DNA from: Abditibacteriaceae bacterium
GTDB taxonomy: Bacteria > Armatimonadota > Abditibacteriia > Abditibacteriales > Abditibacteriaceae
Assembly (NCBI GenBank): GCA_019239895.1
Contig: JAFAZH010000005.1
Location: 1 to 64,000 of the forward strand
Length of the DNA stretch: 64,000 nucleotides
Direction of reading: 5' to 3'
Shown: one piece after another, positions 42,996 through 51,739 of the stretch
How the letters are laid out: each line of letters starts with the position of its first letter
Position numbering within the stretch: position 1 is the stretch's first letter
Notes under the pieces: model-generated
Told to the model about the DNA's origin: nothing
The model's input: only the letters and a program-made list of their open reading frames with translations
Databases searched by the model: none
Position numbers and translations under genes: made by a program

Positions 42996-45761
42996 CTAGC
43001 GCATGGTGTATAGCGATGCGTTAGCGCCGGAGCGAATGGTGACAGTCGCCGGAGTCAGCCCCGGTGCGGTGGCCGTTACGCGAATTGGGCCGCTGCGATT
43101 GGTGGATTGTACAATCGCCAGACAATGGCCATTGAAGGCATGTCGCTGGCTGGCCTTATCCGGTTCGTGGCTGCTGGGATCGCCGTTGCCGACACCAATG
43201 ATCCGGCCTGGCCCGGTGACGCTAAATGACACTTGATTATTAGCGGTGGGCACAACTCGACCCTGTGTATCCAGAATCGTCACAGGAACTATTGCTACGT
43301 CTTCATTGTCGTTAAAGATAGCGGTGTGGTCAGGAGTCAAAACAATGCGGGCTGGCGCACCGGTGGTTTCCACTGCTTCACGCGCTAACACATTCCCCCC
43401 GGTGATGCCGCGCGCTTCGAGCCTGCCGGGGACATAGGGCACTTCCCATTCGAGGTGGCTGTTCCGTGGCATTTCTTTGGTGCCTAAACTCTGGCCATTC
43501 AAGAGCAGTTCGACGCGCTCACAGTTGCTAAAGCAGACGACGCGAATGTTCTGGCCTTCTTTGCCTGCCCAATTCCAATGCGGCATGATATGCACCACAG
43601 GTTCAGGACGCCACACCGCCAGATAATACCAGTAGTTATCCTTGGGGAATCCGCAGGTATCCATAATGCCAAAGTGCGAGTTGATGCACGGCCAACTATA
43701 AGGTGTCGGCTCGCCACGATAATCAAATCCTGTCCACACAAAGCCACCGGCCATATAGGGTCGCTCTACAATCGGTCGCCATGCGCCTTCGGTCAAGTTG
43801 TAGGAACTGACGTAGGTTTTCTCCTTGTCATCGGCATAGATACCACGGGTCGTCAGGGTGCTGGCCGTTTCACTGCCATAGCAAGGTTGATTAGGAAACT
43901 TGGCATGGAAGGGGTCATAAGCTCCGGTGTTGTAATTGAAGCCCTGTAAGTCTTCGACCAAGGAAATACCCTGGCCGAAGCCGCCATTCATGGCACACGA
44001 GACGGGTCGCGTCACATCCAGGCGTTGCACCACATTCTTCATGGCCGAGAACATTTGCGCGCCCCGTTCCGTGCCCTGCGCGCCTTCCTCATTGCACATA
44101 GACCACATAATAACACTGGGATGATTGCGGTCACGGCGCACCATGCTTTCTACCTGGGAGAGAATTTCGGGAGAGTCGCCTAATTTGCGGTTCTCATCCA
44201 TCACCAGCATACCCAGCCGATCACAGGCATCCATAATTTCGGGCGCGTAAGGATGATGCGAGCAGCGGTAGCCATTGGAACCCATCTGCTTGAGCTTTTC
44301 AATCTTATAAACATGCACGCGATCCGGCAGCGCCACGCCAATCCCCGCAAAATCCTGGTGGTTGCAAGTGCCCTGAATCTCCACCCGTTTACCATTGAGG
44401 AAGAAACCCTGATTGGCATCAAAGCGAATGGTGCGAATACCAAACGGGGTCTGCGTTTGGTCTAGCACCTGACGACCTCTCAATAAAGTCGTGCGCAGTT
44501 GGTAGAGGCCAGGCGTTGTTAAAGACCACAGGCTGGGGCGCGGGATGCGCACGGTTTGCGTTACCTCCGGGTTCTCACCTGTTGTCAGGGTGGAAGCCGC
44601 CTCAATACTCGCCACCACTTGCCCGGCAGGATTGATCAGCGATGAGACGAGACGACAGGGCGCGGCAGCACTTGTGTCATTAGCGAGGGTTGTTCTAATG
44701 GTCACATCAGCCGTGGCCGCAGCGCCTTTATCGCCATCGGGGACTGTGGCGGTGACATAGGTGCCCCAGTGCCCGACATGAACGGGAGCCATCTTGGTCA
44801 GGTAAACATGGCGATAAATGCCACCGCCCTCATACCACCAGCCTTCGTTATGGGTGGCGTCGGCCCGCACCACCAGGACATTGCGACCGCCGTAATGCGC
44901 CGTGCGGCTGATGTCATAGTAGAAACTGGTATAACCGCTCTGATGGGTGCCCAGGAAATTACCATTGAGCCATATCTTGCTGTTGCGGTAGACGCCATCA
45001 AACTCCAGCCACAAGGTTTTACCCCTGTCGGATGTAGGCAGCGTAAATTCTTTGCGATACCAGCCGATGCCTTTAGGATGATACCCATGACTTTGATCAG
45101 CGGTCGGATCAAAGGGTGTATCAATAATAAAATCGTGGGGCACGTTGACCTGCTGCCAACCGCGATCATTAAAGTTGGGGGCTATCGCTCCTGCCGTGCT
45201 CGGACTATTATCCGTCTGCATCAACACCGGGCCAGTGATGCCGCCCTGCCCAGCGGTGTTTTCCACTAAGACAGTAACGACATTCGGGCCATTCACATTC
45301 CACGCGCCATCCAGCGACACCTCAAAGGGATCATCCCAACCTTCGTGCCGTGCGATCCGTCTGCCATTCAGATAAATTACTGCATTATCGTCCACTGTCT
45401 CAAAATGTAACGCGTGACGCGGCCCCGCAGTTGTGGGCAGTGCAGTTTGGTACCACACGAAGCCAACCCGTCCCCGAAATACATCCTCATTGGGAGCCGC
45501 ATCCTTCCAATCGGCGGTGTTCGCGTTTGCCTCGGCAGGCAAGCTTTCTGGCGCAGTGGCGAATGCTTGCCCGGTGACTTTCCACCGCCACCCCGTCACC
45601 GTCACCCCACCAGGCGTATATTGCACATCACCCAGCATAAATCGCCAACCTTGATCCATACGGATGCGTTCCCGCACCGAACTAGTCTTCGCCAGCGTCG
45701 AGGTAATGCAGCAAGTTAGTACCAGAGCGACACTTAAAATAGTTTTCTTTACCGATTTCAT
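42996..45761 (-). CDS. Secreted GH2 family glycosidase (beta-galactosidase-like)
   Basis: Retaining exo-glycosidase of family GH2, exported. The ATG at 45761 gives 921 residues with signal KKTILSVALVLTCCITSTLA. Order: sugar-binding jelly-roll with an inserted stretch (about 25-270), immunoglobulin-like domain, TIM barrel (about 390-700) and C-terminal beta domains (about 720-915), the last resembling DUF4982/invasin-like repeats. Acid/base Glu lies in MWSMCNEEGAQG, and the nucleophile Glu in CYGSETASTL. The barrel entry has the GH2 signature NGYRCSHHPYAPEIMDACDR. A ribosome site (aaagagatc) supports this start over one 14 codons earlier. It is the most downstream glycosidase of the cluster. 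The preferred sugar is probably beta-galactoside, but GH2 also includes glucuronidases. Confidence 0.9.
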   Translation of the reverse strand: MKSVKKTILSVALVLTCCITSTLAKTSSVRERIRMDQGWRFMLGDVQYTPGGVTVTGWRWKVTGQAFATAPESLPAEANANTADWKDAAPNEDVFRGRVGFVWYQTALPTTAGPRHALHFETVDDNAVIYLNGRRIARHEGWDDPFEVSLDGAWNVNGPNVVTVLVENTAGQGGITGPVLMQTDNSPSTAGAIAPNFNDRGWQQVNVPHDFIIDTPFDPTADQSHGYHPKGIGWYRKEFTLPTSDRGKTLWLEFDGVYRNSKIWLNGNFLGTHQSGYTSFYYDISRTAHYGGRNVLVVRADATHNEGWWYEGGGIYRHVYLTKMAPVHVGHWGTYVTATVPDGDKGAAATADVTIRTTLANDTSAAAPCRLVSSLINPAGQVVASIEAASTLTTGENPEVTQTVRIPRPSLWSLTTPGLYQLRTTLLRGRQVLDQTQTPFGIRTIRFDANQGFFLNGKRVEIQGTCNHQDFAGIGVALPDRVHVYKIEKLKQMGSNGYRCSHHPYAPEIMDACDRLGMLVMDENRKLGDSPEILSQVESMVRRDRNHPSVIMWSMCNEEGAQGTERGAQMFSAMKNVVQRLDVTRPVSCAMNGGFGQGISLVEDLQGFNYNTGAYDPFHAKFPNQPCYGSETASTLTTRGIYADDKEKTYVSSYNLTEGAWRPIVERPYMAGGFVWTGFDYRGEPTPYSWPCINSHFGIMDTCGFPKDNYWYYLAVWRPEPVVHIMPHWNWAGKEGQNIRVVCFSNCERVELLLNGQSLGTKEMPRNSHLEWEVPYVPGRLEARGITGGNVLAREAVETTGAPARIVLTPDHTAIFNDNEDVAIVPVTILDTQGRVVPTANNQVSFSVTGPGRIIGVGNGDPSSHEPDKASQRHAFNGHCLAIVQSTNRSGPIRVTATAPGLTPATVTIRSGANASLYTMR

Positions 45762-45815
45762 GATGATCTCTTTAAATTTCCAGCAAGCTTTACAATGGGT
45801 CAATTGAATCTGTTT

Positions 45816-47822
45816 CTATTGATTGATAACCAGCAGGGCGTGCCCATCGAGTACCGTCACCTGAGTATGGACGTAGCCATCTTCATAGGTAAACAGCAAA
45901 TCACGTTCAGGAGGAGCCAAGAACACGCGCTTGGGCGGCTTGGCTACCTTGACGGCAACTGGCACATCTACGAGGGGAATGGCATCTTCCACAATATCCA
46001 GACCTTCAGCGCGGCGTTCGGGACTGAAGCTTAACAGATGTACCACCATGCTGTTGCCTTTGCGCATCACCGTCGTTTCTAACTTAGTGGGGCCACCGGT
46101 TTTTAGTAAGGGTTGCGGCAGCAATAAGCGGATACAGTTATCGAGGAGAATGCGGTAATTTGGTGCGGCGTGCTTGCCATAGGCTTCCAGAACGGGAACC
46201 GCAAAAGTAATGGCATTGCCGTTCTTGATGGCACCCGCATAACGTGACACCTTATCTTCGGGCGTATATTCATGCCCGGAGAAATGTTCATAGGTGCGCT
46301 GGAAATAAGGCTCACCGATACGCACCAGATTTTGGGCACCCTTAGCCGCTGTCATACGAAAACCACGCTCATACATGACATACCCGTAGTCCGCCAACCC
46401 CTCACTCACAGGGGGAGCCGCGTGCAGGAAGGTGTGCGTATACGGACTCTCGCCATGACTCACAATACCCAGTTCTGCCAGAATCGGCTGTCCGCCCTCA
46501 TCCAGTGCCGCCGGGCCGCAAACGATAAGAGCACCACCGGATTGCAGGTAACTTTGCAAACGACGCTGCAAGTTTTCATCCACCCGCGTGCTTTCGGGCA
46601 CAATGACTAATTCATACTTATCCAACTTCGTTTCGGGTGGCACAATATCGAACTGATGGCGGAGTTGCTGCAAGGCGCGCACAGCCCCAATTCCCGACGC
46701 GCTGGGGCTATCTCCTAATGACGGGTCAACCACCACGGCAATCTGGCTCAGCACCTGGCCACCAACGACATAAGGTTCGCAGGCTTCAATGTAAGAATAA
46801 ACACGGCCAATAAGATCATAGACCGCAGGTTGTGGCACACCACGCGGATGCAGCAAGTCGCCTACCCCGCCCGTCATGCCCTGGCTAAGCACCTGGCAGC
46901 ATTCATATTTCAGGGCCGCCTCTGGCTTCAACGATGAGTTATCACCCCAACTCTTGAAAAAGCGTCCCGTGTGGCTAAGAGTCGGCAGATTGGCTACCGA
47001 GCGCACATAACGTGCTACATACGGGAAATAGGCATACCCCCAGCCACCAGTTGGCAGGCATTCAATTTCGACATGGCGCAGGAATTTCTTTTCGATGTGC
47101 AATTGTGTCTTGGGACGACTGTTGAACCATACACCAGCCGGTGCCGCTTTCTGATGTGCCGCCTCGACCATGTCGCGGTAACGCTTCATATAATCATGCG
47201 CCACTTCACGAGCATACTGGCTGCGATGTTCCGGCAGGCGCGGATCATAGCCGCGCTTGGTCATGCCCTCTATGGCCCATTTGCTGCAACTGGTTTGATC
47301 CCAGCACATGTCGAGGAAGATGCCATCTACGGGCGCAAATCGCTCCAAGACTTCCTGCAACTGTTCGGCTAAATAATCCTGATAGGGACTCGACATATCG
47401 AGAATCTGCCAGGCCGGAGTAAACGCTGAATGCCCACCTTTCACCTGCTGCAACTCAGGCGTGAGTGCCAACCATTCGGGATGCGTATTGGCTGCGTATT
47501 CGTCACACTGCACACTCAGATAAATCGGTGCGCGAATACCAACCTTATGCAAGGCTTCGATTTGCTGCCCCAACAAGTCAAGGTCTTTTGGTAAGGAAGG
47601 ATGGCGTTCCACTCGCTCCGTAGCATAGTAGAGATGCCCATGATGGCACTTGGCAAAAACCGTCACGCTATCTACATGGGCCGCTTTGAAAGTGCGCGCA
47701 AATGTCTCCGGGTCGAAATCCTTACCGACATCCGGCACCGCCGGACCAGTGTGAAAATCCAGATGAATGGTGCGTAACGGAAAAACAAATTTCTGTTCTT
47801 TATCAGCAGCCTTACTGGGCAT
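45816..47822 (-). CDS. Putative glycosidase with trimerization-type domain
   Basis: The 668-residue protein has no signal peptide, unlike its neighbours. Residues about 15-330 look like a TIM barrel (LRTIHLDFHTGPAVPDVGKD, VTVFAKCHHGHLYY, GIRAPIYLSVQCDEYAANTH, VDGIFLDMCWDQ). A Rossmann-like domain with ELVIVPESTRVDENLQRRLQ and GGALIVCGPAALDEGG follows, as in the trimerization domain of GH42 enzymes. A small C-terminal beta domain ends it. Such proteins are often described as alpha-amylase-like or beta-galactosidase trimerization-domain proteins, and a GH151-type fucosidase is another possibility. The catalytic residues were not assigned. Within the operon it would act inside the cell on released oligosaccharides. 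Confidence 0.75.
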   Translation of the reverse strand: MPSKAADKEQKFVFPLRTIHLDFHTGPAVPDVGKDFDPETFARTFKAAHVDSVTVFAKCHHGHLYYATERVERHPSLPKDLDLLGQQIEALHKVGIRAPIYLSVQCDEYAANTHPEWLALTPELQQVKGGHSAFTPAWQILDMSSPYQDYLAEQLQEVLERFAPVDGIFLDMCWDQTSCSKWAIEGMTKRGYDPRLPEHRSQYAREVAHDYMKRYRDMVEAAHQKAAPAGVWFNSRPKTQLHIEKKFLRHVEIECLPTGGWGYAYFPYVARYVRSVANLPTLSHTGRFFKSWGDNSSLKPEAALKYECCQVLSQGMTGGVGDLLHPRGVPQPAVYDLIGRVYSYIEACEPYVVGGQVLSQIAVVVDPSLGDSPSASGIGAVRALQQLRHQFDIVPPETKLDKYELVIVPESTRVDENLQRRLQSYLQSGGALIVCGPAALDEGGQPILAELGIVSHGESPYTHTFLHAAPPVSEGLADYGYVMYERGFRMTAAKGAQNLVRIGEPYFQRTYEHFSGHEYTPEDKVSRYAGAIKNGNAITFAVPVLEAYGKHAAPNYRILLDNCIRLLLPQPLLKTGGPTKLETTVMRKGNSMVVHLLSFSPERRAEGLDIVEDAIPLVDVPVAVKVAKPPKRVFLAPPERDLLFTYEDGYVHTQVTVLDGHALLVINQ

Positions 47823-47860
47823 TGTTGAATATCCTTTGATTTTATGGGGACTATAGGGAA

Positions 47861-49948
47861 TTATTTAACCGGGCGCAAGCGCAACAGCACAACACCATGA
47901 CTGGGCACATTGGCCTCAAACTTTCCGTCAAAGACTCCGAGGTCTTTGCGCTGCCATAGGTCACGCACGGTCTGCCGTCCACTAAGCTGTAAATCGGCCC
48001 AGTTAGCCGTGACCGGGGTGCTCCAATCTCCCCGGTTGAATAGTCCTACCGCCTTGGAGCCGTCGGCCAGGTTTTTGACCCACACTTCCAGGTCATCACC
48101 TTGCGCAATGTGCCTGGCTGCCGCGCCAAGCGTATCTTGATCTACCGCTAATACTTCGTCATTGGTCAGCAAGGCTAACGTCCATGGATCGTCTTTCGGC
48201 AGGTTAGCTCCCACCATTAAGGGTGAAGGCAATAAAGACCAGAGCGAGAGCATGGTGAGTTGTTCCGCTTTAGTGAACTTCGTTTCGCGTGGTGGGCCGA
48301 CCACAAACTCTCCAATATGGCCCACCGGCAGCATATCGGCATCGGGCCAGTGGCCCGGGCTAACGTAGTCGTGCCATTTCGCGCCGAGTTCAAACTCGTG
48401 ATTAAGCTGATTCCAGTTGTCCCAGAAATCGCCCGAAGCCCGCCACATATTCGCCTGGCGTGCGACATGCTGGCCTTGATCTATGGGGGTCTCTCCGGGC
48501 GAGAGGCTGAATACAATGGAACGTCCCGATTTATCAATGGCCTTGCGCACTGCTTCAATTTCATCTTTATGATAAGGCGACGACATATCATCTACTTTGA
48601 CAAAATCAAGGCCCCAACTGGCATACAACCTAAAAAGAGAATCATAGTAAGCTTGCCCTGCTGCGGTTGCGCCTTTGACGCCATACATATCGCTGTTCCA
48701 GCCACAGGTGTCATTCGTATTGGCGGCTTCCGAAGATTTGAAGTTGGAATCAGCAATGGGCATATCGGCCTTCACCGCAGCACGCGGAATGCCACGCATA
48801 ATGTGGATGCCAAAGCGCAGACCCATCGCATGAACCTGATCGGCCAATGCCTTGAAACCTTTCTCATCCGCTGCCGAGGGAAAACGATTCACCGACGGCA
48901 GTAGCCGTCCGAATTTATCTATGGTGAGGGGAGCGCCTTTGAACTGCGGGTCACGGTTGGTAGCTCCTGGATCATACCAGCGATAGTCAATCACCACATA
49001 CTGCCAGCCATAGGGCTGCATCTGCTCGTGCATATAACGGGCATTCGCCAGGACTTCCGCTTCATTGACTGCATCGCCGAAGTTATCATAACTGTTCCAC
49101 CCTAACGGCGGTGTAAGGGCGATGTTATCTCCCGCGACAATTTTCAATATCTGTTGATCCCTTCCTATTTGGTTTCTCACCCGCACCCTGGCCGAGTAAG
49201 TGCCTGCTTGCTCGATTACGCCGCTAATCTGGCCGGTGGCTGCATCCAACTTGAGACCACGCGGCAGACCTCGTGCAGTGAATTGGAGAGGCCGCAGACC
49301 CGTAACGGGAACAGTAAAGAGAAATGGCGTGCGAGGCCGTACGCCCGCTATTAAAGGCAACCTGATATTTGGATTGGCAGGCACCGAGGCCAGTGAGATA
49401 ACGGACGGAGGCTCATTGACCGCCACGCTCTGCGCCACCGTTTGCGGATGTTGACCAGTCACTTCAAAACGCGCATCCGCCCAATCAGCATGGTCAAATT
49501 CAAAACCATCACCGCCCGTGGTGACACGTAAGGCCAATTGCTGCACGCCGGTGACATCTACATCAACGGGCTTCGGCTCCTGCCCCTGACGCAGCACACC
49601 ACTTTTCCACAGCAACTTATGATTGTCGCCCAGGACTTGAAATTCCGCGCTGCCCTTGCCATCTTTCACTTCATCGTCAATACCAACCGTTGCCAGAAAG
49701 CGGGTCGCGCCACCATTAAGTTGAATAAAGAGCATCCCTGGCGAATGCGTGCCAAAGCCATGCTCAAACTTGTGCCCCTTCAGGGACATGGGATTGCCGC
49801 CAACCGATTTATCGGCCTGCGGTTTTTCCCACCCCTGACGCGCCTTAGACAAATCTAACGAGGACAGCCAGACAGTCTCCGCCGCCTGTGCTGTCACAGT
49901 AGACAAAGCAAGACCTGCCATTAAGCAGGTCATTATTGTTTTCCTCAT
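47861..49948 (-). CDS. Secreted GH27 family enzyme with NPCBM domain
   Basis: Retaining family GH27 glycosidase (alpha-galactosidase or beta-L-arabinopyranosidase), 695 residues, with signal IMTCLMAGLALSTVTAQA. A galactose-binding NPCBM domain is at about 25-170 (SLKGHKFEHGFGTHSPG). A putative-Ig linker (about 190-275) is followed by the catalytic barrel from TPPLGWNSYDNFG. Nucleophile Asp lies in FVKVDDMSSP, and acid/base Asp in WRASGDFWDNW. The insertion with GFKALADQVHAMGLRFGIHI is standard GH27. GGAG precedes the ATG at nine bases. The domain set agrees with action on galactose-containing side chains of plant glycans. Confidence 0.93.
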   Translation of the reverse strand: MRKTIMTCLMAGLALSTVTAQAAETVWLSSLDLSKARQGWEKPQADKSVGGNPMSLKGHKFEHGFGTHSPGMLFIQLNGGATRFLATVGIDDEVKDGKGSAEFQVLGDNHKLLWKSGVLRQGQEPKPVDVDVTGVQQLALRVTTGGDGFEFDHADWADARFEVTGQHPQTVAQSVAVNEPPSVISLASVPANPNIRLPLIAGVRPRTPFLFTVPVTGLRPLQFTARGLPRGLKLDAATGQISGVIEQAGTYSARVRVRNQIGRDQQILKIVAGDNIALTPPLGWNSYDNFGDAVNEAEVLANARYMHEQMQPYGWQYVVIDYRWYDPGATNRDPQFKGAPLTIDKFGRLLPSVNRFPSAADEKGFKALADQVHAMGLRFGIHIMRGIPRAAVKADMPIADSNFKSSEAANTNDTCGWNSDMYGVKGATAAGQAYYDSLFRLYASWGLDFVKVDDMSSPYHKDEIEAVRKAIDKSGRSIVFSLSPGETPIDQGQHVARQANMWRASGDFWDNWNQLNHEFELGAKWHDYVSPGHWPDADMLPVGHIGEFVVGPPRETKFTKAEQLTMLSLWSLLPSPLMVGANLPKDDPWTLALLTNDEVLAVDQDTLGAAARHIAQGDDLEVWVKNLADGSKAVGLFNRGDWSTPVTANWADLQLSGRQTVRDLWQRKDLGVFDGKFEANVPSHGVVLLRLRPVK

Positions 49949-49999
49949 ACCTTAAACTCCGTCAATCATTCGATTTAACTTTCTATCCATCGGGCTACA

Positions 50000-51727
50000 T
50001 CACCAGGTAAAAACCAATAGTGAAACGGCTTGGCGCGGCAGTTTTAAGTTCAATATAGCTTGGCCATTGTGAATGTGCAGCGATTGCGGCGGGTCGAGCA
50101 GTGTCAGTTGGGCCGCTTTTTCTAATTGGGCCACCTGTTCAGGTGTCGGCTGCTGCGGTGATCCCATCTGTTTCCAGGCTTCAAAGGCGTTGCTGTGCCC
50201 ATCATCAATGCAATAGTGGTGCAAAGTCAAGTTACCGTCTCGCAGGGGCAAATTGCTTAAGGATAACTCTACTGCGGCAGCCGGGCCGGGCACATTTTCA
50301 TCGTGGTAATTCCAGGTCAATATCGAGAGTTTATGCTCTTGAAGACTCGCCAGTGCATAGACATCCGGCGTGGCACGCACACCTTGTTGGCGTAGCGATT
50401 CCAGCCCCGCATCGGCGGTGCTTTCCACCGCTAACCGCTGCCCCCCCATCTGGCCAAACATACGAAAGACATTCAGTACTGGCAACTCGACACCATTGGT
50501 CGCCAGGGCGCGAAAGCCAGCAAACCAGGGCTGGCCTTCAAACTCAAAGGCCCAGGTGACCGCGCCTTCAAAGTTGACGCCATGCTTATCGGCTAATTCA
50601 TATTTACGGGCAAAGGTGGCCGCTGTGTAGCTCGCATAGAGCGTGCCGTTGCGGTAGCCATTCTGAGGAAAGAACTGTGCGGAACAGGCGGCACAACCAT
50701 CGGGATCAGATTCACCAATGACAATCGGTTTATGGCGCAACTCCGGGAAACTGGCGACAATTTCAAAGCCGCGATCAATATCTTGCAGTTGGGAGGCACT
50801 GCCCATTTCCACATGCCCATCCACATAGCGAGGGGCACCCTTGGCATGAAAAGAGATAAAGTCGAGCGGTGACCCCTGCTTGCCCGTTGCATAGTTAGTG
50901 CCGCGTAAGCAATGCTCTAAAAAGTCACGCAGAAATTTCGAGGCTCCGGTTCCCTTGGTGCCTGCAATTTCTGGCCCGCCGACTCGCGCCGTGGGTAAGG
51001 CTCGTCGCACCCCATCTACCGCATAATCATAGAGCTTGTGGTATTCTTGTGGCGTGCCATGCCAGTAGGCAATATTCGGTTCATTCCATACTTCCCAATA
51101 CCACTTTTCAACTTCGGCGCGGCCATATCGTTCGACACAATGCTGCGTCCACTGATAAACCAATTCGCCCCATTTAGCATAATCTTTAGGCGGATAAGCC
51201 CACCCTGTATAGAGTTCGCCACCATGCTCTGGTGTCCATTGATGTTGATATGGTTCGGGCTTAATGGAGAGTGCTTCGGGCATAAAACCAATCTGCACAT
51301 AAGGCTTCATACCACGCGCTAGATAAGTACCAAAGATACGATCTACAATCGCCCAGTTATAATGTGGATGCCCCTCTGCATCTTCCGTGTAAGCACCCGT
51401 TGAACCCCATTTAAGCGCAGGGGTGCCATCGCCCGAAGAGAGCAAACTATGGGTTCGCACATAAACTGTCGCCGGACTTAGCGCTGCCAGTTGCGACAGC
51501 AACTTCTGCCCGTTTTTCATATAAGTGTAGTTGGGTTCGTCATAACCAAAGAACCGCCACACGGGTCGCATCTCGCCTTTAGTCTTGGTGGCATCAATAC
51601 GAATCGTGACGGGCAGAACGGGCAAACTATTGGAGGCTGGTGGATTGCTATTATCTGCCGCCATTGCGGAGAGATTCAGGCAAATCAGTAGAACGACGAG
51701 TAAGACAAGGGGTTGAATGGTAATCAT
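50000..51727 (-). CDS. Secreted GH39 family glycosidase
   Basis: Retaining clan-A enzyme of 575 residues, with signal peptide (PLVLLVVLLICLNLSAMAA). The barrel spans roughly 50-400. The acid/base Glu is in YWEVWNEPNIAYWHG, the nucleophile Glu in PIVIGESDPDGCAACS, and a Ser/His motif in FISFHAKG. A C-terminal beta-sandwich follows (about 400-560). GH39 contains beta-xylosidases, alpha-L-iduronidases and some arabinosidases, and the substrate cannot be chosen from sequence. It is 12 bases downstream of the GH2-ricin gene and clearly in the same operon. Confidence 0.87.
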   Translation of the reverse strand: MITIQPLVLLVVLLICLNLSAMAADNSNPPASNSLPVLPVTIRIDATKTKGEMRPVWRFFGYDEPNYTYMKNGQKLLSQLAALSPATVYVRTHSLLSSGDGTPALKWGSTGAYTEDAEGHPHYNWAIVDRIFGTYLARGMKPYVQIGFMPEALSIKPEPYQHQWTPEHGGELYTGWAYPPKDYAKWGELVYQWTQHCVERYGRAEVEKWYWEVWNEPNIAYWHGTPQEYHKLYDYAVDGVRRALPTARVGGPEIAGTKGTGASKFLRDFLEHCLRGTNYATGKQGSPLDFISFHAKGAPRYVDGHVEMGSASQLQDIDRGFEIVASFPELRHKPIVIGESDPDGCAACSAQFFPQNGYRNGTLYASYTAATFARKYELADKHGVNFEGAVTWAFEFEGQPWFAGFRALATNGVELPVLNVFRMFGQMGGQRLAVESTADAGLESLRQQGVRATPDVYALASLQEHKLSILTWNYHDENVPGPAAAVELSLSNLPLRDGNLTLHHYCIDDGHSNAFEAWKQMGSPQQPTPEQVAQLEKAAQLTLLDPPQSLHIHNGQAILNLKLPRQAVSLLVFTW

Positions 51728-51739
51728 AGCTTCATTTCG